Positions 35,839 to 45,001 are shown, numbered from the stretch's first letter. The stretch: DNA of 64,000 nucleotides from Streptomyces netropsis (GCF_014203545.1 NZ_JACHJG010000001.1:496001-560000), one strand, 5' to 3'. The notes: generated by a model from the sequence alone, not told the origin. Numbers and translations are program-made.

Positions 35839-37215
35839 TCAGCGGCCCCGCTCCTCGCGGATCTCCTGGACCACACGGGCGACGGACCGCCGTACCGCCT
35901 CCGTCTCGGTGAGGAAGTGCCACCAGTCGGGGTGGCGGCCCTCCAGGCCCGCGACCGCCCGGTCCAGCCGGGCCACCGCGTCGTCCAGGGGACGGGCGTG
36001 ACGCGGGTCCGGGGTGCTGCGCCCGGCCATCGCGAGCCGCTGCGCGTCACGGATCGCGAAGCGGGTCCGGTCGACCTCCTTCTGGTGGTCGAACGACACC
36101 TCGTCCAGCCGCCGCAGCCGGTCACCCGCCGCCGACACGGCCTCCTCGGTGGTGTTCAGCAGGGCCCGTACGGTCGCGAGTCTCGCCGTGGCGTCCGCCC
36201 AGTGCTGCTCGTCCCGCGCGGTCCGCGCCTCGGCGAGCTTCTCCTCCGCCTGCCGGACGGCCCGCTCGGCCTCCTCCGGCACCTGCTGGAGGTCCTGCCA
36301 GCAGGCGGCGCTGTAGCGGCGGCGCAGCTCGCTGAGGACGGGGGCGACGCCGGAGGCGCGCGTGGTGATCGCCTGCGCGCGCGTACGCAGCGAGACGAGC
36401 CGCTTGTCGATGTCCGCGGCCTTCTGCGGCAGGTGGTCGGCCTCGCCGCGGATGGCCTCGGCCTCCCGCAGCACCCGGTCCGCGCGCTGGATGGTCTCCT
36501 GCACGCCGTGCTGCCCGGCGCCCTGGTTGAGCTTGGTCAGCTCGGGGGAGAGCGCGGCGAGCCGCGCGGCCAGGTCGTCGGCCTTGATCCCGGAGGCCCG
36601 GACGGCGTCCAGCGCGTTACTGGCGGCGAGCAGCCCCTGCCGGGCCCGCTCGACGGCCGGCGCGAGCCGTGCCAGCTGCGTCTCCGCCGTGCCCAGCAGC
36701 GGCCCGAGGCTCTGCCCGAACCGCTCCAGCTCGGCCTTGACCCGCTCCAGCTCGTCCTTGGCCTTGGTCAGGTCGCCCCGCGCACGGTTGGCGGCCGCGC
36801 CGTCGAGGCCCTCGCGGTCGAGGTCGTGCGCGTCGACGGCGGTGATGTAGGCGTGGGAGACCTGGTCGATGCGCTGCCCGAAGGCGGCGAAGTCGCCCGC
36901 CGCCTTGCGGGCGGCGGGGGAGGAGTCCACCGCGGTGATCGTCTCGATGGAGATCCGCAGATCGCGCTGCGCGGTGTCCAGCTCGTAGAACGCCGCGGCG
37001 GCCGCGTCCTTCGCCGCCTGCGCGTCCGCCCGCTGCTCCTCGCCGCGGCCCCAGCCCCAGCGGCGCGTGCCCCCGCCGGCGAAGGCGGCGGGCGCCACGG
37101 CGACCAACAGGGGGAGCGGCAGCAGCGCGAGCGCGACCGTCTCCCGGGCCACGGCCGCCACAGCGCTGAAACGGCGACGTGCCGGTCGTACGGACTGCGC
37201 GAAGGTCGCCGTCAC
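35839..37215 (-). CDS. Membrane-anchored coiled-coil protein
   Basis: The protein has 458 residues. A hydrophobic segment at about 26-47 ('VALALLPLPLLVAVAPAAFA') is a signal or anchor. The rest is almost wholly alpha-helical with heptad-like Ala/Leu/Glu/Arg patterns (about 60-450) and no recognised enzymatic motif. Streptomyces homologs are annotated as hypothetical membrane proteins. The GTG at 37215 follows GAGAGGG. It is probably a structural or scaffold protein at the membrane. Confidence 0.75.
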   Translation of the reverse strand: MTATFAQSVRPARRRFSAVAAVARETVALALLPLPLLVAVAPAAFAGGGTRRWGWGRGEEQRADAQAAKDAAAAAFYELDTAQRDLRISIETITAVDSSPAARKAAGDFAAFGQRIDQVSHAYITAVDAHDLDREGLDGAAANRARGDLTKAKDELERVKAELERFGQSLGPLLGTAETQLARLAPAVERARQGLLAASNALDAVRASGIKADDLAARLAALSPELTKLNQGAGQHGVQETIQRADRVLREAEAIRGEADHLPQKAADIDKRLVSLRTRAQAITTRASGVAPVLSELRRRYSAACWQDLQQVPEEAERAVRQAEEKLAEARTARDEQHWADATARLATVRALLNTTEEAVSAAGDRLRRLDEVSFDHQKEVDRTRFAIRDAQRLAMAGRSTPDPRHARPLDDAVARLDRAVAGLEGRHPDWWHFLTETEAVRRSVARVVQEIREERGR

Positions 37216-37289
37216 TTGCCCTCTCCCGATGGATCGCCCCAGGCCCGGATGCCATTCTCCCACCCGTTAAGGACGAACACACAGGGCGG

Positions 37290-38069
37290 TTAGTTCGCCG
37301 ATCGCACCGTGACTTCGCCGTTCTGGGTGCGCGCGGTCACCTTGCGGTGGCTGGCGCTGTCGCGCGGGACGTCCACGTCGACCTTGCCGTTCTGGCTCTC
37401 CGCGGTCACGTCGTACGTGGCGCGGGGCAGCTCGACCTTCGTCGCGCCGTTGTGGCTGGTCACCTCCACCCGGTCGGGGACGCGGGTCAGCGAGAGGCGG
37501 ACCGTGCCGTTGGAGGAGGCCGCCTTCACCTTCAGGGGGGCGACGCGGGCGGCGACGACCTCGCCGTTCGAGGACGACAGGTCGAGGTTCCCCTTGGAGT
37601 CCGCGATGTCGATCTTCCCGTTGTCGGTGTGGACCTTGAGGTCGGTCTCGAAGCCGCGCGCCCGCACCACGCCGTTGTTGTCCCGCACGGTGACCTTCAC
37701 CCCGCGCGGCACCTCGATGCGGTGCTTCGACGCGCAGTTGTTCATCAGCCCGTCGCACTTCTCCCGCAGCTTGAGCGTGCTGCCCTGCATCGCCCAGGTG
37801 GCCTTCGACTCCCCGCCCACGGTCCACCCGTCGAACCACCGGGTGACCTTGAGGCCCTTGGTCTTCCCGTCGACGGTCACCAGCTCGAGCTCGGAATTGT
37901 CCGCGTCCACGGTCAGCTCCCGCCCCTCCAGCGAGAACGTCCGCCGCTCCGGCTCCGCGTCCTCGGCGTTGGCCCCGCCGCACCCGGTCAGCGTGACCCC
38001 GGCGGTCAGCACCGCACCGACGACGAGGGACAGACGGACGGCGGCGCGGGTACGAAAGCGGGGAAGCAC
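37290..38069 (-). CDS. DUF4097-like beta-repeat lipoprotein
   Basis: The protein has 259 residues. The signal ends in the lipobox 'TLTGC' (Cys30). The mature part is a run of short beta-strands with the recurring 'xxNGxVxV' pattern (DNNGVV, DNGKID, SNGEVV, SNGTVR, HNGATK, QNGKVD, QNGEVT), typical of the DUF4097/polymer-forming beta-helix group. It is an extracytoplasmic lipoprotein of unknown role. GTG start. Confidence 0.85.
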   Translation of the reverse strand: MLPRFRTRAAVRLSLVVGAVLTAGVTLTGCGGANAEDAEPERRTFSLEGRELTVDADNSELELVTVDGKTKGLKVTRWFDGWTVGGESKATWAMQGSTLKLREKCDGLMNNCASKHRIEVPRGVKVTVRDNNGVVRARGFETDLKVHTDNGKIDIADSKGNLDLSSSNGEVVAARVAPLKVKAASSNGTVRLSLTRVPDRVEVTSHNGATKVELPRATYDVTAESQNGKVDVDVPRDSASHRKVTARTQNGEVTVRSAN

Positions 38070-38237
38070 GTGGGACTCCGTGAGTTCGGCAGCGGGACTG
38101 CGGGTGCTCCCGACTCTAGGGACCGGCGGCCGGTGGGCGGCATGTAGCCCACTCCCTGCTTCGGGGTGGGGTTAACCCCACCCCGAATCGGGTTTGCGGG
38201 GATACGGGCCGGGCCATGTAGGCTGTCACCTCGTTCG

Positions 38238-38309
38238 GGGCGCATAGCTCAGCGGTAGAGCGCTGCTCTTACAAAGCAGATGTCGGCGGTTCAAATCCGT
38301 CTGTGCCCA
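38238..38309 (+). tRNA. tRNA-Val, anticodon UAC
   Basis: The cloverleaf can be drawn fully: acceptor GGGCGCA with TGTGCCC (one G-T pair), D-arm GCTC/GAGC, anticodon stem CTGCT/AGCAG around the loop CTTACAA (anticodon TAC), and T-arm GGCGG-TTCAAAT-CCGTC. The discriminator is A, and CCA is not encoded. Length 72 nt. Confidence 0.96.
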
Positions 38310-38338
38310 CAGATGAAACAGCAGGTGAAAGCCTGCGT

Positions 38339-38370
38339 CAGGCCCCCGGTCCACTCGGACCGGGGGTCTG
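38339..38370 (+). terminator. Terminator of tRNA-Val
   Basis: A 14-bp stem (one G-T pair) with loop ACTC is followed by a short T-run (CTGTTTC). Confidence 0.8.
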
Positions 38371-38398
38371 TTTCATGAACGTCGGTCCACTCGCCGCT

Positions 38399-39991
38399 TC
38401 ACGGGCCGATCTCGAAGCGGGGCGGCTTGAGGCCTTTGAGGCACCCGGTCTTCGGAGCGGTCGGTCTGTCGAAGAAGGAAGCGGTGATCTCTTGGGCGCA
38501 CCGTGACGTGGCGATCACCACGTGGGGCTCGTAGGGGACCGTGACGACGGTGGCGCGGCTCAGCGTACGGGCGACGTACGGCCCGTTGGCCGCCCCGGTC
38601 TGCGCGTCGAAGCCGCCCGACAGGGCGAGGGTGGGGATGTCGCTCCGCGTGACGTCCCGGATCGAGCGCGGCGCCGCGGGGACGTTCCAGACGTCGCAGT
38701 CCGGACGGAGGAAGGTGAGCTGCGGAGCCTGGGCCAGCACCGAGCGGGGGAACGACGGGAACGCGTTCTGCCCGCCCCGCAGCGCCTTGGCCCGGCTCTC
38801 GTACGGCGTCCACTCGCTGCAGAAGATGCCGTAGGCGAGGCCGTGCGAAACCACTCCCATGCCCTGGGGGTTGAGCTTCCAGCCCGCCCACTGCTGCGCG
38901 ATCCGCTGCGGTTTGCCGTGGGCCAGCTCGTCGAGGGCGCGGGGTACCTGGGTCGCCACGTGGGTGGCGGTGGTCAGCCAGTTCACCAGGGCTCCGCCGT
39001 CGAGGACGACCTTCACCGGCTTGTCGTTGCCGGGGACCTTGACGGTGGTGGTGACCGGCTTGGCTTCGAGGTCACGGACGAGCCGTTCGAAGGTGGCCGA
39101 CAGGTTCGGATAGCGCTTGTTGCACGCCGACTGCTTCGCGCAGGCCTTGAACAGGCCGTCGAAGCCCTCCCGGGCGCTGCTCCAGGCCAGGGCCGACCCC
39201 GCCCTGGACGGCGGCAATATGCCGTCGATGCCCACCGAGCGGAGCCCCTCGGGGTGCAGGCGCATGTAGACCAGCGCCAGGTGGGTGCCGTAGGAGATGC
39301 CGAAGAGGTTCCACTGCTTGATGCCGAGCGCGGTGCGCAGGTCCGCGTAGTCGGCGGCGCTCTCGATGTCGTTGTAGGCACTGAGGTCGGCCCCGCGGTC
39401 CGCCAGCCGGTCGCGGCAGGCCTTCGTGGCCTCGACGTGCAGGCGCCCGGTGGACGGAGCGTCGTAGACGAGGCCGACCGCGCGTGCGTTGAACCGGTCG
39501 ACGTTGGGGCAGAGGAGCGCCGGGTCGGCCGAGTACGTACCGCGCTGGGACATGAGGATCACGTCCCGGTCGCGGTTCAGACCGCCGTCGATGGCCATCT
39601 TCGCTTCCCCGACGGCGTCGTCGCCGGGGCCGCCGGCGAGCCACACGATGGGGTCGGGCTTCGGTTTGGCGGCCGCCGCCGGCACGATGGCGACACCGAG
39701 GGTGATCCGCCGACCGCCCGGCTTGGCGCGGTTCTCGGGCACGGTGAGGGTTCCGCAACGTGCCTTTTTGAGCTCGGCGATCGGCTCCGCCGTCTTCGGG
39801 CAGGGGCCCGGCTCGAAGCGGGCACCGCCCACCGTCCGGGTGACCGTGCCGACCGCCGCGCCGGTGGAGTGTTCTGCGCCCGCGGGTGTGGCGAGCAGCC
39901 CGGTGACGAGGATTCCGGTCACTACCGCGGCCGGCGCGGTGTGGAGCCGGCGCGCGGTACGGCGACGGCGGGGTATGTGGGTGAGTGCCAT
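38399..39991 (-). CDS. Secreted S33-family alpha/beta-hydrolase (tripeptidyl aminopeptidase-like), copy 1
   Basis: The protein has 530 residues with a signal peptide (RRRR, hydrophobic 20-38, cleavage near AGA). The catalytic triad is Ser233 ('GISYGTHLAL'), Asp462 ('GGFDAQTG') and His490 ('YEPHVVIA'). 'WLAGGPGDDA' is the oxyanion region, and the C-terminal TAP-like domain follows the cap. The family removes N-terminal tripeptides or prolyl residues from secreted proteins and peptides. It lies 13 nt after copy 2 in the same direction. Its 3' end faces the tRNA-Val terminator. Confidence 0.92.
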   Translation of the reverse strand: MALTHIPRRRRTARRLHTAPAAVVTGILVTGLLATPAGAEHSTGAAVGTVTRTVGGARFEPGPCPKTAEPIAELKKARCGTLTVPENRAKPGGRRITLGVAIVPAAAAKPKPDPIVWLAGGPGDDAVGEAKMAIDGGLNRDRDVILMSQRGTYSADPALLCPNVDRFNARAVGLVYDAPSTGRLHVEATKACRDRLADRGADLSAYNDIESAADYADLRTALGIKQWNLFGISYGTHLALVYMRLHPEGLRSVGIDGILPPSRAGSALAWSSAREGFDGLFKACAKQSACNKRYPNLSATFERLVRDLEAKPVTTTVKVPGNDKPVKVVLDGGALVNWLTTATHVATQVPRALDELAHGKPQRIAQQWAGWKLNPQGMGVVSHGLAYGIFCSEWTPYESRAKALRGGQNAFPSFPRSVLAQAPQLTFLRPDCDVWNVPAAPRSIRDVTRSDIPTLALSGGFDAQTGAANGPYVARTLSRATVVTVPYEPHVVIATSRCAQEITASFFDRPTAPKTGCLKGLKPPRFEIGP

Positions 39992-40004
39992 CTGCCTCTC
40001 CAGG

Positions 40005-41555
40005 TCACTTCGGGATGATCGTGAACGGTTTCGGCGTCAGACCGGCCACGCAACGGGTGTCGGGCGCGGTCGGACGGGCGAGGAACGAGGCCAACACCTT
40101 CTGCGCACAGGCCGATTGCGGGACCACCCAGTGTCCGATTCCGGGGACCCGTACGGAGGTCGAGCGGGACAGAGTGCGAGCCGCAGCCCGGGACCAGCTC
40201 GACCCGACCTTCGCATCGAATGTCCCGGCGACCAGGAGCGTCGGCACCGCGCTGGTGGTGGCCACCCGGTGGGAGGTGGCGCGGTCGGGAACGTGCCAGA
40301 TGCGGCACACCTCGTGCTGGAAGGGAAGCTGCGGTGCCTGGGCCAGGACCGTGTCCGGCCACCCGGGGAAGGCCCGGCGCCCCGCCTTCAGCACGTCGGA
40401 CTTCGACGTCCCCGGCACCCACTCGCTGCACACCACCGACTCCGTCAGGCCGTGCGCGGTCATGCCGACGACGGCAGCCGAGTCGGCCGCGCGGGCCCGC
40501 GCGAAGCGCTCCGGACGTCCGTGGGCGAGCTCCTCGATCGCCGCGGGGACGTCGGGGAACGGGATGGCATTGGCGACCAGGATGTTCAGCAGTGCGCCCC
40601 CGTCGAGGACGACCTTCACCGGGTCTCCGCCGCGTGGCGGCCGGGCGTTCAGCGTCAAGGGGTGCGCTTCCAGCTTGCGCACCTGCTCGGTGAGGGTTCG
40701 GCGGAGGTCCGGGTAGCGGCTCTTGCAGCGGGACTCGGCCGCGCACGCCTTGAGGACGTTGCCGATCCCCTCCCGGGCGCTGCTCCAGCCCCACGGCAGG
40801 GTGACGATCTGCGGAGCCGTGGCCGAGTCGAGTGCCACCGCGCGAATCCCCTGAGGGTTGTCGCGCAGGTAGGTGAGGGCCAGGTTGGTGCCGTAGGAGT
40901 GCCCGTAGAGGTTCCACCGGGGGATGCCCAGTGCCGTGCGCAGGGCGGCGAAGTCCGCGGCGTTCTCCTTGGTGTTGTAGGCGCTCAGGTCGATCCCGTC
41001 GGCTGCCAGGCGGTTCCGGCACTTCTTCACCGAGTCCAGCAGGAGCCGTTTCGCCTGCGGCGAGTCGTAGCCGAGCCCCACGTACCGCGCGTTGAACCGG
41101 TCCATCTCCGGGCAGGCGAGGCTCGGCCGGTCGTAGAGGTTGCCGCGCTGGGCCATGATGATCAGTTCGCGGTCCCGGTTCAGGCCGGAGTCGACCAGGA
41201 ACGGGATGTCGTCGAACGTCTCGCCGCCCGGGCCGCCCGACATGAACACCACCGGGTCCTCGGCGGGCTTGGCCGACGTGGCGGGAATGACCGCCACGGC
41301 CAGCCGGATCGTCCGGCTGCCGCGGCGGGCGCGGTTCTCGGGGACTTCCAGGAAACCGCACCGCGCGGTGCGGAGCGCGGCGATCGGCTCGGGCGTCCTC
41401 GGGCAGGGACCGGGCACGAACCGCGACGGGCCGGTCGGGTGGGGCCCGCCGGTATGGCCTGGTGGTGACGCGGCACTGCTCGCTGTCGGGCAGCCGAACG
41501 CCGCCAAGGCCAGGGCGGCGGTGGCAGCCACCACATGGATGCCGTGCTTGGCCAC
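40005..41555 (-). CDS. Secreted S33-family alpha/beta-hydrolase, copy 2
   Basis: The protein has 516 residues, colinear with copy 1. Triad: Ser220 ('YGHSYGTNLAL'), Asp447 ('GTFDAKVG') and His475 ('PGIGHWVVPQ'). The signal region 'VVAATAALALAAFGC' could be a lipobox, though Phe at -2 is unusual, so a Sec-cleaved signal is equally likely. The GTG at 41555 has GAGGA upstream; another GTG at 41579 is possible. First gene of a two-gene operon with copy 1. Confidence 0.91.
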   Translation of the reverse strand: MAKHGIHVVAATAALALAAFGCPTASSAASPPGHTGGPHPTGPSRFVPGPCPRTPEPIAALRTARCGFLEVPENRARRGSRTIRLAVAVIPATSAKPAEDPVVFMSGGPGGETFDDIPFLVDSGLNRDRELIIMAQRGNLYDRPSLACPEMDRFNARYVGLGYDSPQAKRLLLDSVKKCRNRLAADGIDLSAYNTKENAADFAALRTALGIPRWNLYGHSYGTNLALTYLRDNPQGIRAVALDSATAPQIVTLPWGWSSAREGIGNVLKACAAESRCKSRYPDLRRTLTEQVRKLEAHPLTLNARPPRGGDPVKVVLDGGALLNILVANAIPFPDVPAAIEELAHGRPERFARARAADSAAVVGMTAHGLTESVVCSEWVPGTSKSDVLKAGRRAFPGWPDTVLAQAPQLPFQHEVCRIWHVPDRATSHRVATTSAVPTLLVAGTFDAKVGSSWSRAAARTLSRSTSVRVPGIGHWVVPQSACAQKVLASFLARPTAPDTRCVAGLTPKPFTIIPK

Positions 41556-41700
41556 GTGATCCCGTTCCTCTGCCGACACCCGCGGCTGCCCAGCCGGACA
41601 ACGACGCGGCGATTTGGGTGGATTATGCGATATGGACGATACCGGGAGGGGCGGAAGGGTGCACTTGGACAGAAGAGGCGGAGCTGTTCCGGTGCGGATG

Positions 41701-41760
41701 CAGATGTCACAGCAGGTGAAGGCCTGTCCAAGGCTCTGGGGTCACTCGGGCCGGGGGCCT
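41701..41760. repeat. Degenerate copy of the tRNA-Val 3' flank
   Basis: Aligning 41701-41760 with 38310-38369 without gaps gives 46 of 60 identical bases, including CACAGCAGGTGAA and CACTCGG...CGGGGG. The two copies are direct repeats that bracket exactly the two S33 hydrolase genes. The hairpin of the tRNA terminator is partly ruined in this copy. The rest of 41556-41844 holds no gene. Confidence 0.6.
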
Positions 41761-41844
41761 CTTGGGTGATCGGATCCCACCGTCGCCCCTCCCGCATCTG
41801 GAAGGCTGGGCCCCCTCTGCCGGTTCGCCTTACGGAAGGCTCCC

Positions 41845-42684
41845 ATGTTGCGACACGTCTGGAAGCGCCACGGCCTGGTGGTGGCCGCGGGCACCGTGTG
41901 CATCGTCGTCAACGCCCAGGGCATCGGGCCGTTATGGTTCACCGGGGTCGCCCTGGTCATAGTCGGTCTGCTGATGCGCAGGGCGATGACCCTCGCGCAG
42001 CGCCCACCGCGCGACGAGGCCCCGCCGCTGGCGCTCGACGTCCCCATGAACGGCCGCTGGATGGCGCACAACGGGCCCGCCACCAAGGTGCCCAGCCACA
42101 CCCACAACCTCGCGCAGACCTACGCCATCGACCTGGCCCGCCGTCCGGCGCCGAAGCCCGTGTGGTTCTGGCCGTTGGCGCGGCGCCCCGAGGCCTATCC
42201 GGCGTTCGGCGAGCCGCTGCTCGCCCCGGCGGACGGCCGGGTGGTGGCCGCCGGTGACGGGCAGCGGGACCACCTGTCGCGCTCCTCGCTGGCCGGAGTG
42301 ATCTACGTGGTCCCGGAGGGCTTCGTACGTTCCCTCGGCTCTCCCCGCCACCTGCTGGGCAACCACCTCGTCCTCGACCTCGGCGACGGGACGTACGCCG
42401 TCTTCGCGCACCTGCGGCGCCGCTCGCTGAAGGTGGCCGTGGGCGACCGGGTCACGGCCGGGCAGCCGCTGGCGGAGTGCGGCAACTCGGGGAACTCCAC
42501 CGAGCCGCACCTGCACTTCCAGCTCATGGACGGCCCCGACATCACCTCCGCCCACGGCCTGCGCTTCAGCTGGCGGTACCAGGACGACGACGGCCGGGAG
42601 CACGACGGCGTGCCCGCCGACAACACCTGCTTCACCCCCGCCCGGACCGCCACGACCGGACGGCCGGACCCCTACGCCCCGTAG
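41845..42684 (+). CDS. M23-family metallopeptidase with N-terminal membrane segments
   Basis: The protein has 279 residues. Two hydrophobic segments (about 10-23 and 29-46) anchor it to the membrane. The LytM/M23 domain (about 75-250) has a first His/Asp pair in 'SHTHNLAQTYAIDL', His189 in 'VFAHL' and the H-x-H pair His222/His224 in 'EPHLHF'. Such enzymes cut peptidoglycan cross-bridges or activate amidases. GGAAGG precedes the ATG. The last 13 nt overlap, tail to tail, the end of the leftward NTF2-fold gene. Confidence 0.9.
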   Translation: MLRHVWKRHGLVVAAGTVCIVVNAQGIGPLWFTGVALVIVGLLMRRAMTLAQRPPRDEAPPLALDVPMNGRWMAHNGPATKVPSHTHNLAQTYAIDLARRPAPKPVWFWPLARRPEAYPAFGEPLLAPADGRVVAAGDGQRDHLSRSSLAGVIYVVPEGFVRSLGSPRHLLGNHLVLDLGDGTYAVFAHLRRRSLKVAVGDRVTAGQPLAECGNSGNSTEPHLHFQLMDGPDITSAHGLRFSWRYQDDDGREHDGVPADNTCFTPARTATTGRPDPYAP

Positions 42685-43520
42685 CCGGGCTGGAGCACGA
42701 AGCGGACCAGCCGGACGCGGCCGTCGGGGGCGAACTCGCCGAAGGCGAAGACCTCTTGGCGCCGCGTCGGCTTCCCGTCGTGGCTGGTGGTGTAGCGGGC
42801 CGCGAAGCGATTGCCCTCGCGCAGCGTCTCGTGCACGTCCACCGGGTAGGTGTGGCCCAGCTTCCGGCCCTCCTCCAGGGCCTTCAGGACGCCGGAGCGC
42901 TGCATCACCTTCCCCCCGACCTGGTGCAGCGCGTCGGGGGTGTGGAAGCGGTCGTGGGCCTCGGCGGCCGGCACCGCAGGGTCGTACCCGGCGGTGTAGA
43001 AGGCCCGCAGGTAGTGCGCCGGGTCCTGGGCCGGTGTCGGCTCGGCCCCGGCGGCGGGCGGCGGCGCCGGGGCGGTGCCCGGCGCGGGGCGGGCCGCGCT
43101 GTCGAACGGATCGTCCTTGCCCGGCCCCGACCAGCCGGCGCGGCCGGCGGAGAAGATGCTGGTGCGGGCCACCCGCCCGTCCTCGGCCAGCTCGGCGAAG
43201 ACGGCCGTGTCGGTGGCGCTCTGGACCTTCCACAGCATGGGCGTGCCGATCGTGTACCGGGCGGCGGCCCGGCGCCCCTCCACGGTCACCTCGTGGATGT
43301 ACAGCTCGTACGACGCGCCGAGGGAGCGCCGGGAGCGGACGCCGCGCAGGATCTTCTTGCGGTCCCACTCCCGGCCGTTGACGTGGTGGGTGCCGTCGGG
43401 CAGGTGGTAGCGGTCCCAGACCTCCTCGACGGGCTCGTCCCCGTCGAAGGCGTCGGCGTGGTAGGCGCGGAGGTATCCGGCGAAGTCCTCCGCGGCGGTG
43501 GGGCGGTGCGTGCTGCTCAT
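42672..43520 (-). CDS. Protein with two NTF2/SnoaL-like domains, RiPP cluster (LinG-like)
   Basis: The protein has 282 residues. Two NTF2-fold modules occur at about 8-140 ('YLRAYHADAFDGDEPVEEVW') and 165-282 ('YLRAFYTAGYDPAVPAAEAH'), each with 'GxxYxxxVHE' and 'AARYTxxxxGxP' strands, joined by a Pro/Ala linker. It is an internal duplication. SnoaL-like proteins are recurrent members of linaridin clusters (LinG, as I recall), with unknown role. Its ATG overlaps the oxidoreductase stop by 4 nt and has AGGAGAG upstream, so it is the last gene of the cluster operon. Confidence 0.82.
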   Translation of the reverse strand: MSSTHRPTAAEDFAGYLRAYHADAFDGDEPVEEVWDRYHLPDGTHHVNGREWDRKKILRGVRSRRSLGASYELYIHEVTVEGRRAAARYTIGTPMLWKVQSATDTAVFAELAEDGRVARTSIFSAGRAGWSGPGKDDPFDSAARPAPGTAPAPPPAAGAEPTPAQDPAHYLRAFYTAGYDPAVPAAEAHDRFHTPDALHQVGGKVMQRSGVLKALEEGRKLGHTYPVDVHETLREGNRFAARYTTSHDGKPTRRQEVFAFGEFAPDGRVRLVRFVLQPGYGA

Positions 43521-45001
43521 GGCGCTCTCCTGGTCTTCTCGATGGGGATGGCGCCGCCCTCGGGCCCCAAGGGCGGCGCTGTGGTGATGCGGAACTCGCG
43601 GCGGAGGGCGGCCCGGGCGGCGAAGTGGCCGCACATGCCGTGCACGCTGGGGCCCGGTGGCGTCGACGCGGAGCACAGGTACACCCCGGGCAGGGGGGTG
43701 CGGTACGGATTCCAGGCGGGCGTCGGCCGGAACACGGACTGCGTGAGCGTGATGGCTCCCGCGCCGATGTCGCCGCCGGGATAGTTCGGGTTGTACCTCT
43801 CGTACGCGGCCGCCGGCACGCCGCGCGACGCGAGGACCGTGTCGGCGAAACCGGGCGCGTACCGCTCGATGCGGCGGGTGATCAGCGGTACCGGGTCCCG
43901 GGTGTCGCCGTTCGGCACGTGCGCGTAGGCCCACACCGGGCGGCGGCCGCCCACGGCACGGCCCGGGTCGGTCACGGCCGGGTCGACCAGCAGCACGAAC
44001 GGCTCCTCGCCGGCCTCGCCCCGGACGGCCGCGTTCTCCGTCGCGAGCGTCTCGGCGCGGGTGCCGCCCAGGTGCACGGTCCCGGCCCGGCCCACTTCGG
44101 GATCGGCCCACGGGATGGGCTCGCCGACCAGGAAGTCGGCCTTCGCCGCGCCCGGGCCGTAGCGGAAGCGTTCCAGCGCCCGGCGGTAGCGCGGCGGCAA
44201 CCGGTCGCCGGCCAGGGCGAGCAGGCCGCGCGGGGTGGTGTCCAGCATGATCACCCCGGCGTCCAGCTCCGCGAGGTCGGTGACCCGGTGGCCGGTGTGC
44301 AGTACACCGCCGTGCGCCCGCAGGTCGTCGGCCAGCGCCTCGGCCATGCGGACGCTGCCGCCCTGCGGCAGCGGCCAGCCGGTCGCGTGCGCCAGGTGCC
44401 CGAGCAGCAGCGAGATGGCGCCGGCGGGCACGCTGGGCAGCCGGCCCACCGCGTGCGCCGCGACCCCGGTGAGCAGTGCGCGGGCCCCCTCGGTACGGAG
44501 TCCGCCGCCCCGCAGGAGGTGGTCGAGCACGCGCGGGCCGAGCAGCAGAGGGGCTGACAGGTCGGACGGCAGGGACCGTTGGCCGGACAGCAGGAAGTCG
44601 GTCACGCCCGTGCTGTGCCGCACCAGCGGCTCCATCAGCCGCCGCCAGCGCCCGCCGTCCGGGCCGAGCCGGGCGCAGGTCTGTGCGAGGTCGCGGTAGG
44701 CGAAGGCGGCGTCGCCGCCGTCCAGCGGGTGCGCGTAGCTGATCGGCGGCCGGAGCAGCCGGACGCCGCGGGCCGCGAGGTCGAACTCGCGGAAGAACGC
44801 GGACGCGGCCGCCATGGGGTGCACGGCGGCGCAGATGTCGTGCCACACCTCGGAGTCGAACAGCGCCTCGCCGCGCAGGCCGCCGCCGATCGCGGCGGCC
44901 TGCTCATGGACGTGCACGCTCAGCCCGGCGCGTGCCATGGTGACGGCGGCGGCCAGACCGTTCGGTCCGCTGCCCACGACGGCGACGTCGGCGCGCGTCA
45001 T
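43517..45001 (-). CDS. FAD-dependent oxidoreductase, phytoene-desaturase-like, RiPP cluster (LinE-like)
   Basis: The protein has 494 residues. The N-terminal Rossmann dinucleotide fold 'VAVVGSGPNGLAAAVTMARA' is followed by 'VHVHEQAAAIGGGLR', and the C-terminal FAD motif is 'GVYLCSASTPPGPSVHGMCG'. It belongs to the CrtI-like flavoprotein group. Linaridin clusters of the legonaridin type carry such an oxidoreductase (LinE). It is coupled by 4-nt overlaps to the ABC exporter upstream and the NTF2 protein downstream. The reaction on the peptide is unknown. Confidence 0.88.
   Translation of the reverse strand: MTRADVAVVGSGPNGLAAAVTMARAGLSVHVHEQAAAIGGGLRGEALFDSEVWHDICAAVHPMAAASAFFREFDLAARGVRLLRPPISYAHPLDGGDAAFAYRDLAQTCARLGPDGGRWRRLMEPLVRHSTGVTDFLLSGQRSLPSDLSAPLLLGPRVLDHLLRGGGLRTEGARALLTGVAAHAVGRLPSVPAGAISLLLGHLAHATGWPLPQGGSVRMAEALADDLRAHGGVLHTGHRVTDLAELDAGVIMLDTTPRGLLALAGDRLPPRYRRALERFRYGPGAAKADFLVGEPIPWADPEVGRAGTVHLGGTRAETLATENAAVRGEAGEEPFVLLVDPAVTDPGRAVGGRRPVWAYAHVPNGDTRDPVPLITRRIERYAPGFADTVLASRGVPAAAYERYNPNYPGGDIGAGAITLTQSVFRPTPAWNPYRTPLPGVYLCSASTPPGPSVHGMCGHFAARAALRREFRITTAPPLGPEGGAIPIEKTRRAP

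Noticed and set aside
38238..38398. tRNA-Val as an active integration site
   Set aside because: No integrase, excisionase or exact copy of the tRNA 3' end was found within the window; only a degenerate flank repeat exists.
42672..42684. Tail-to-tail 13-nt overlap of the M23 and NTF2-fold genes
   Set aside because: It is real but unremarkable in compact Streptomyces DNA, and no function is implied.
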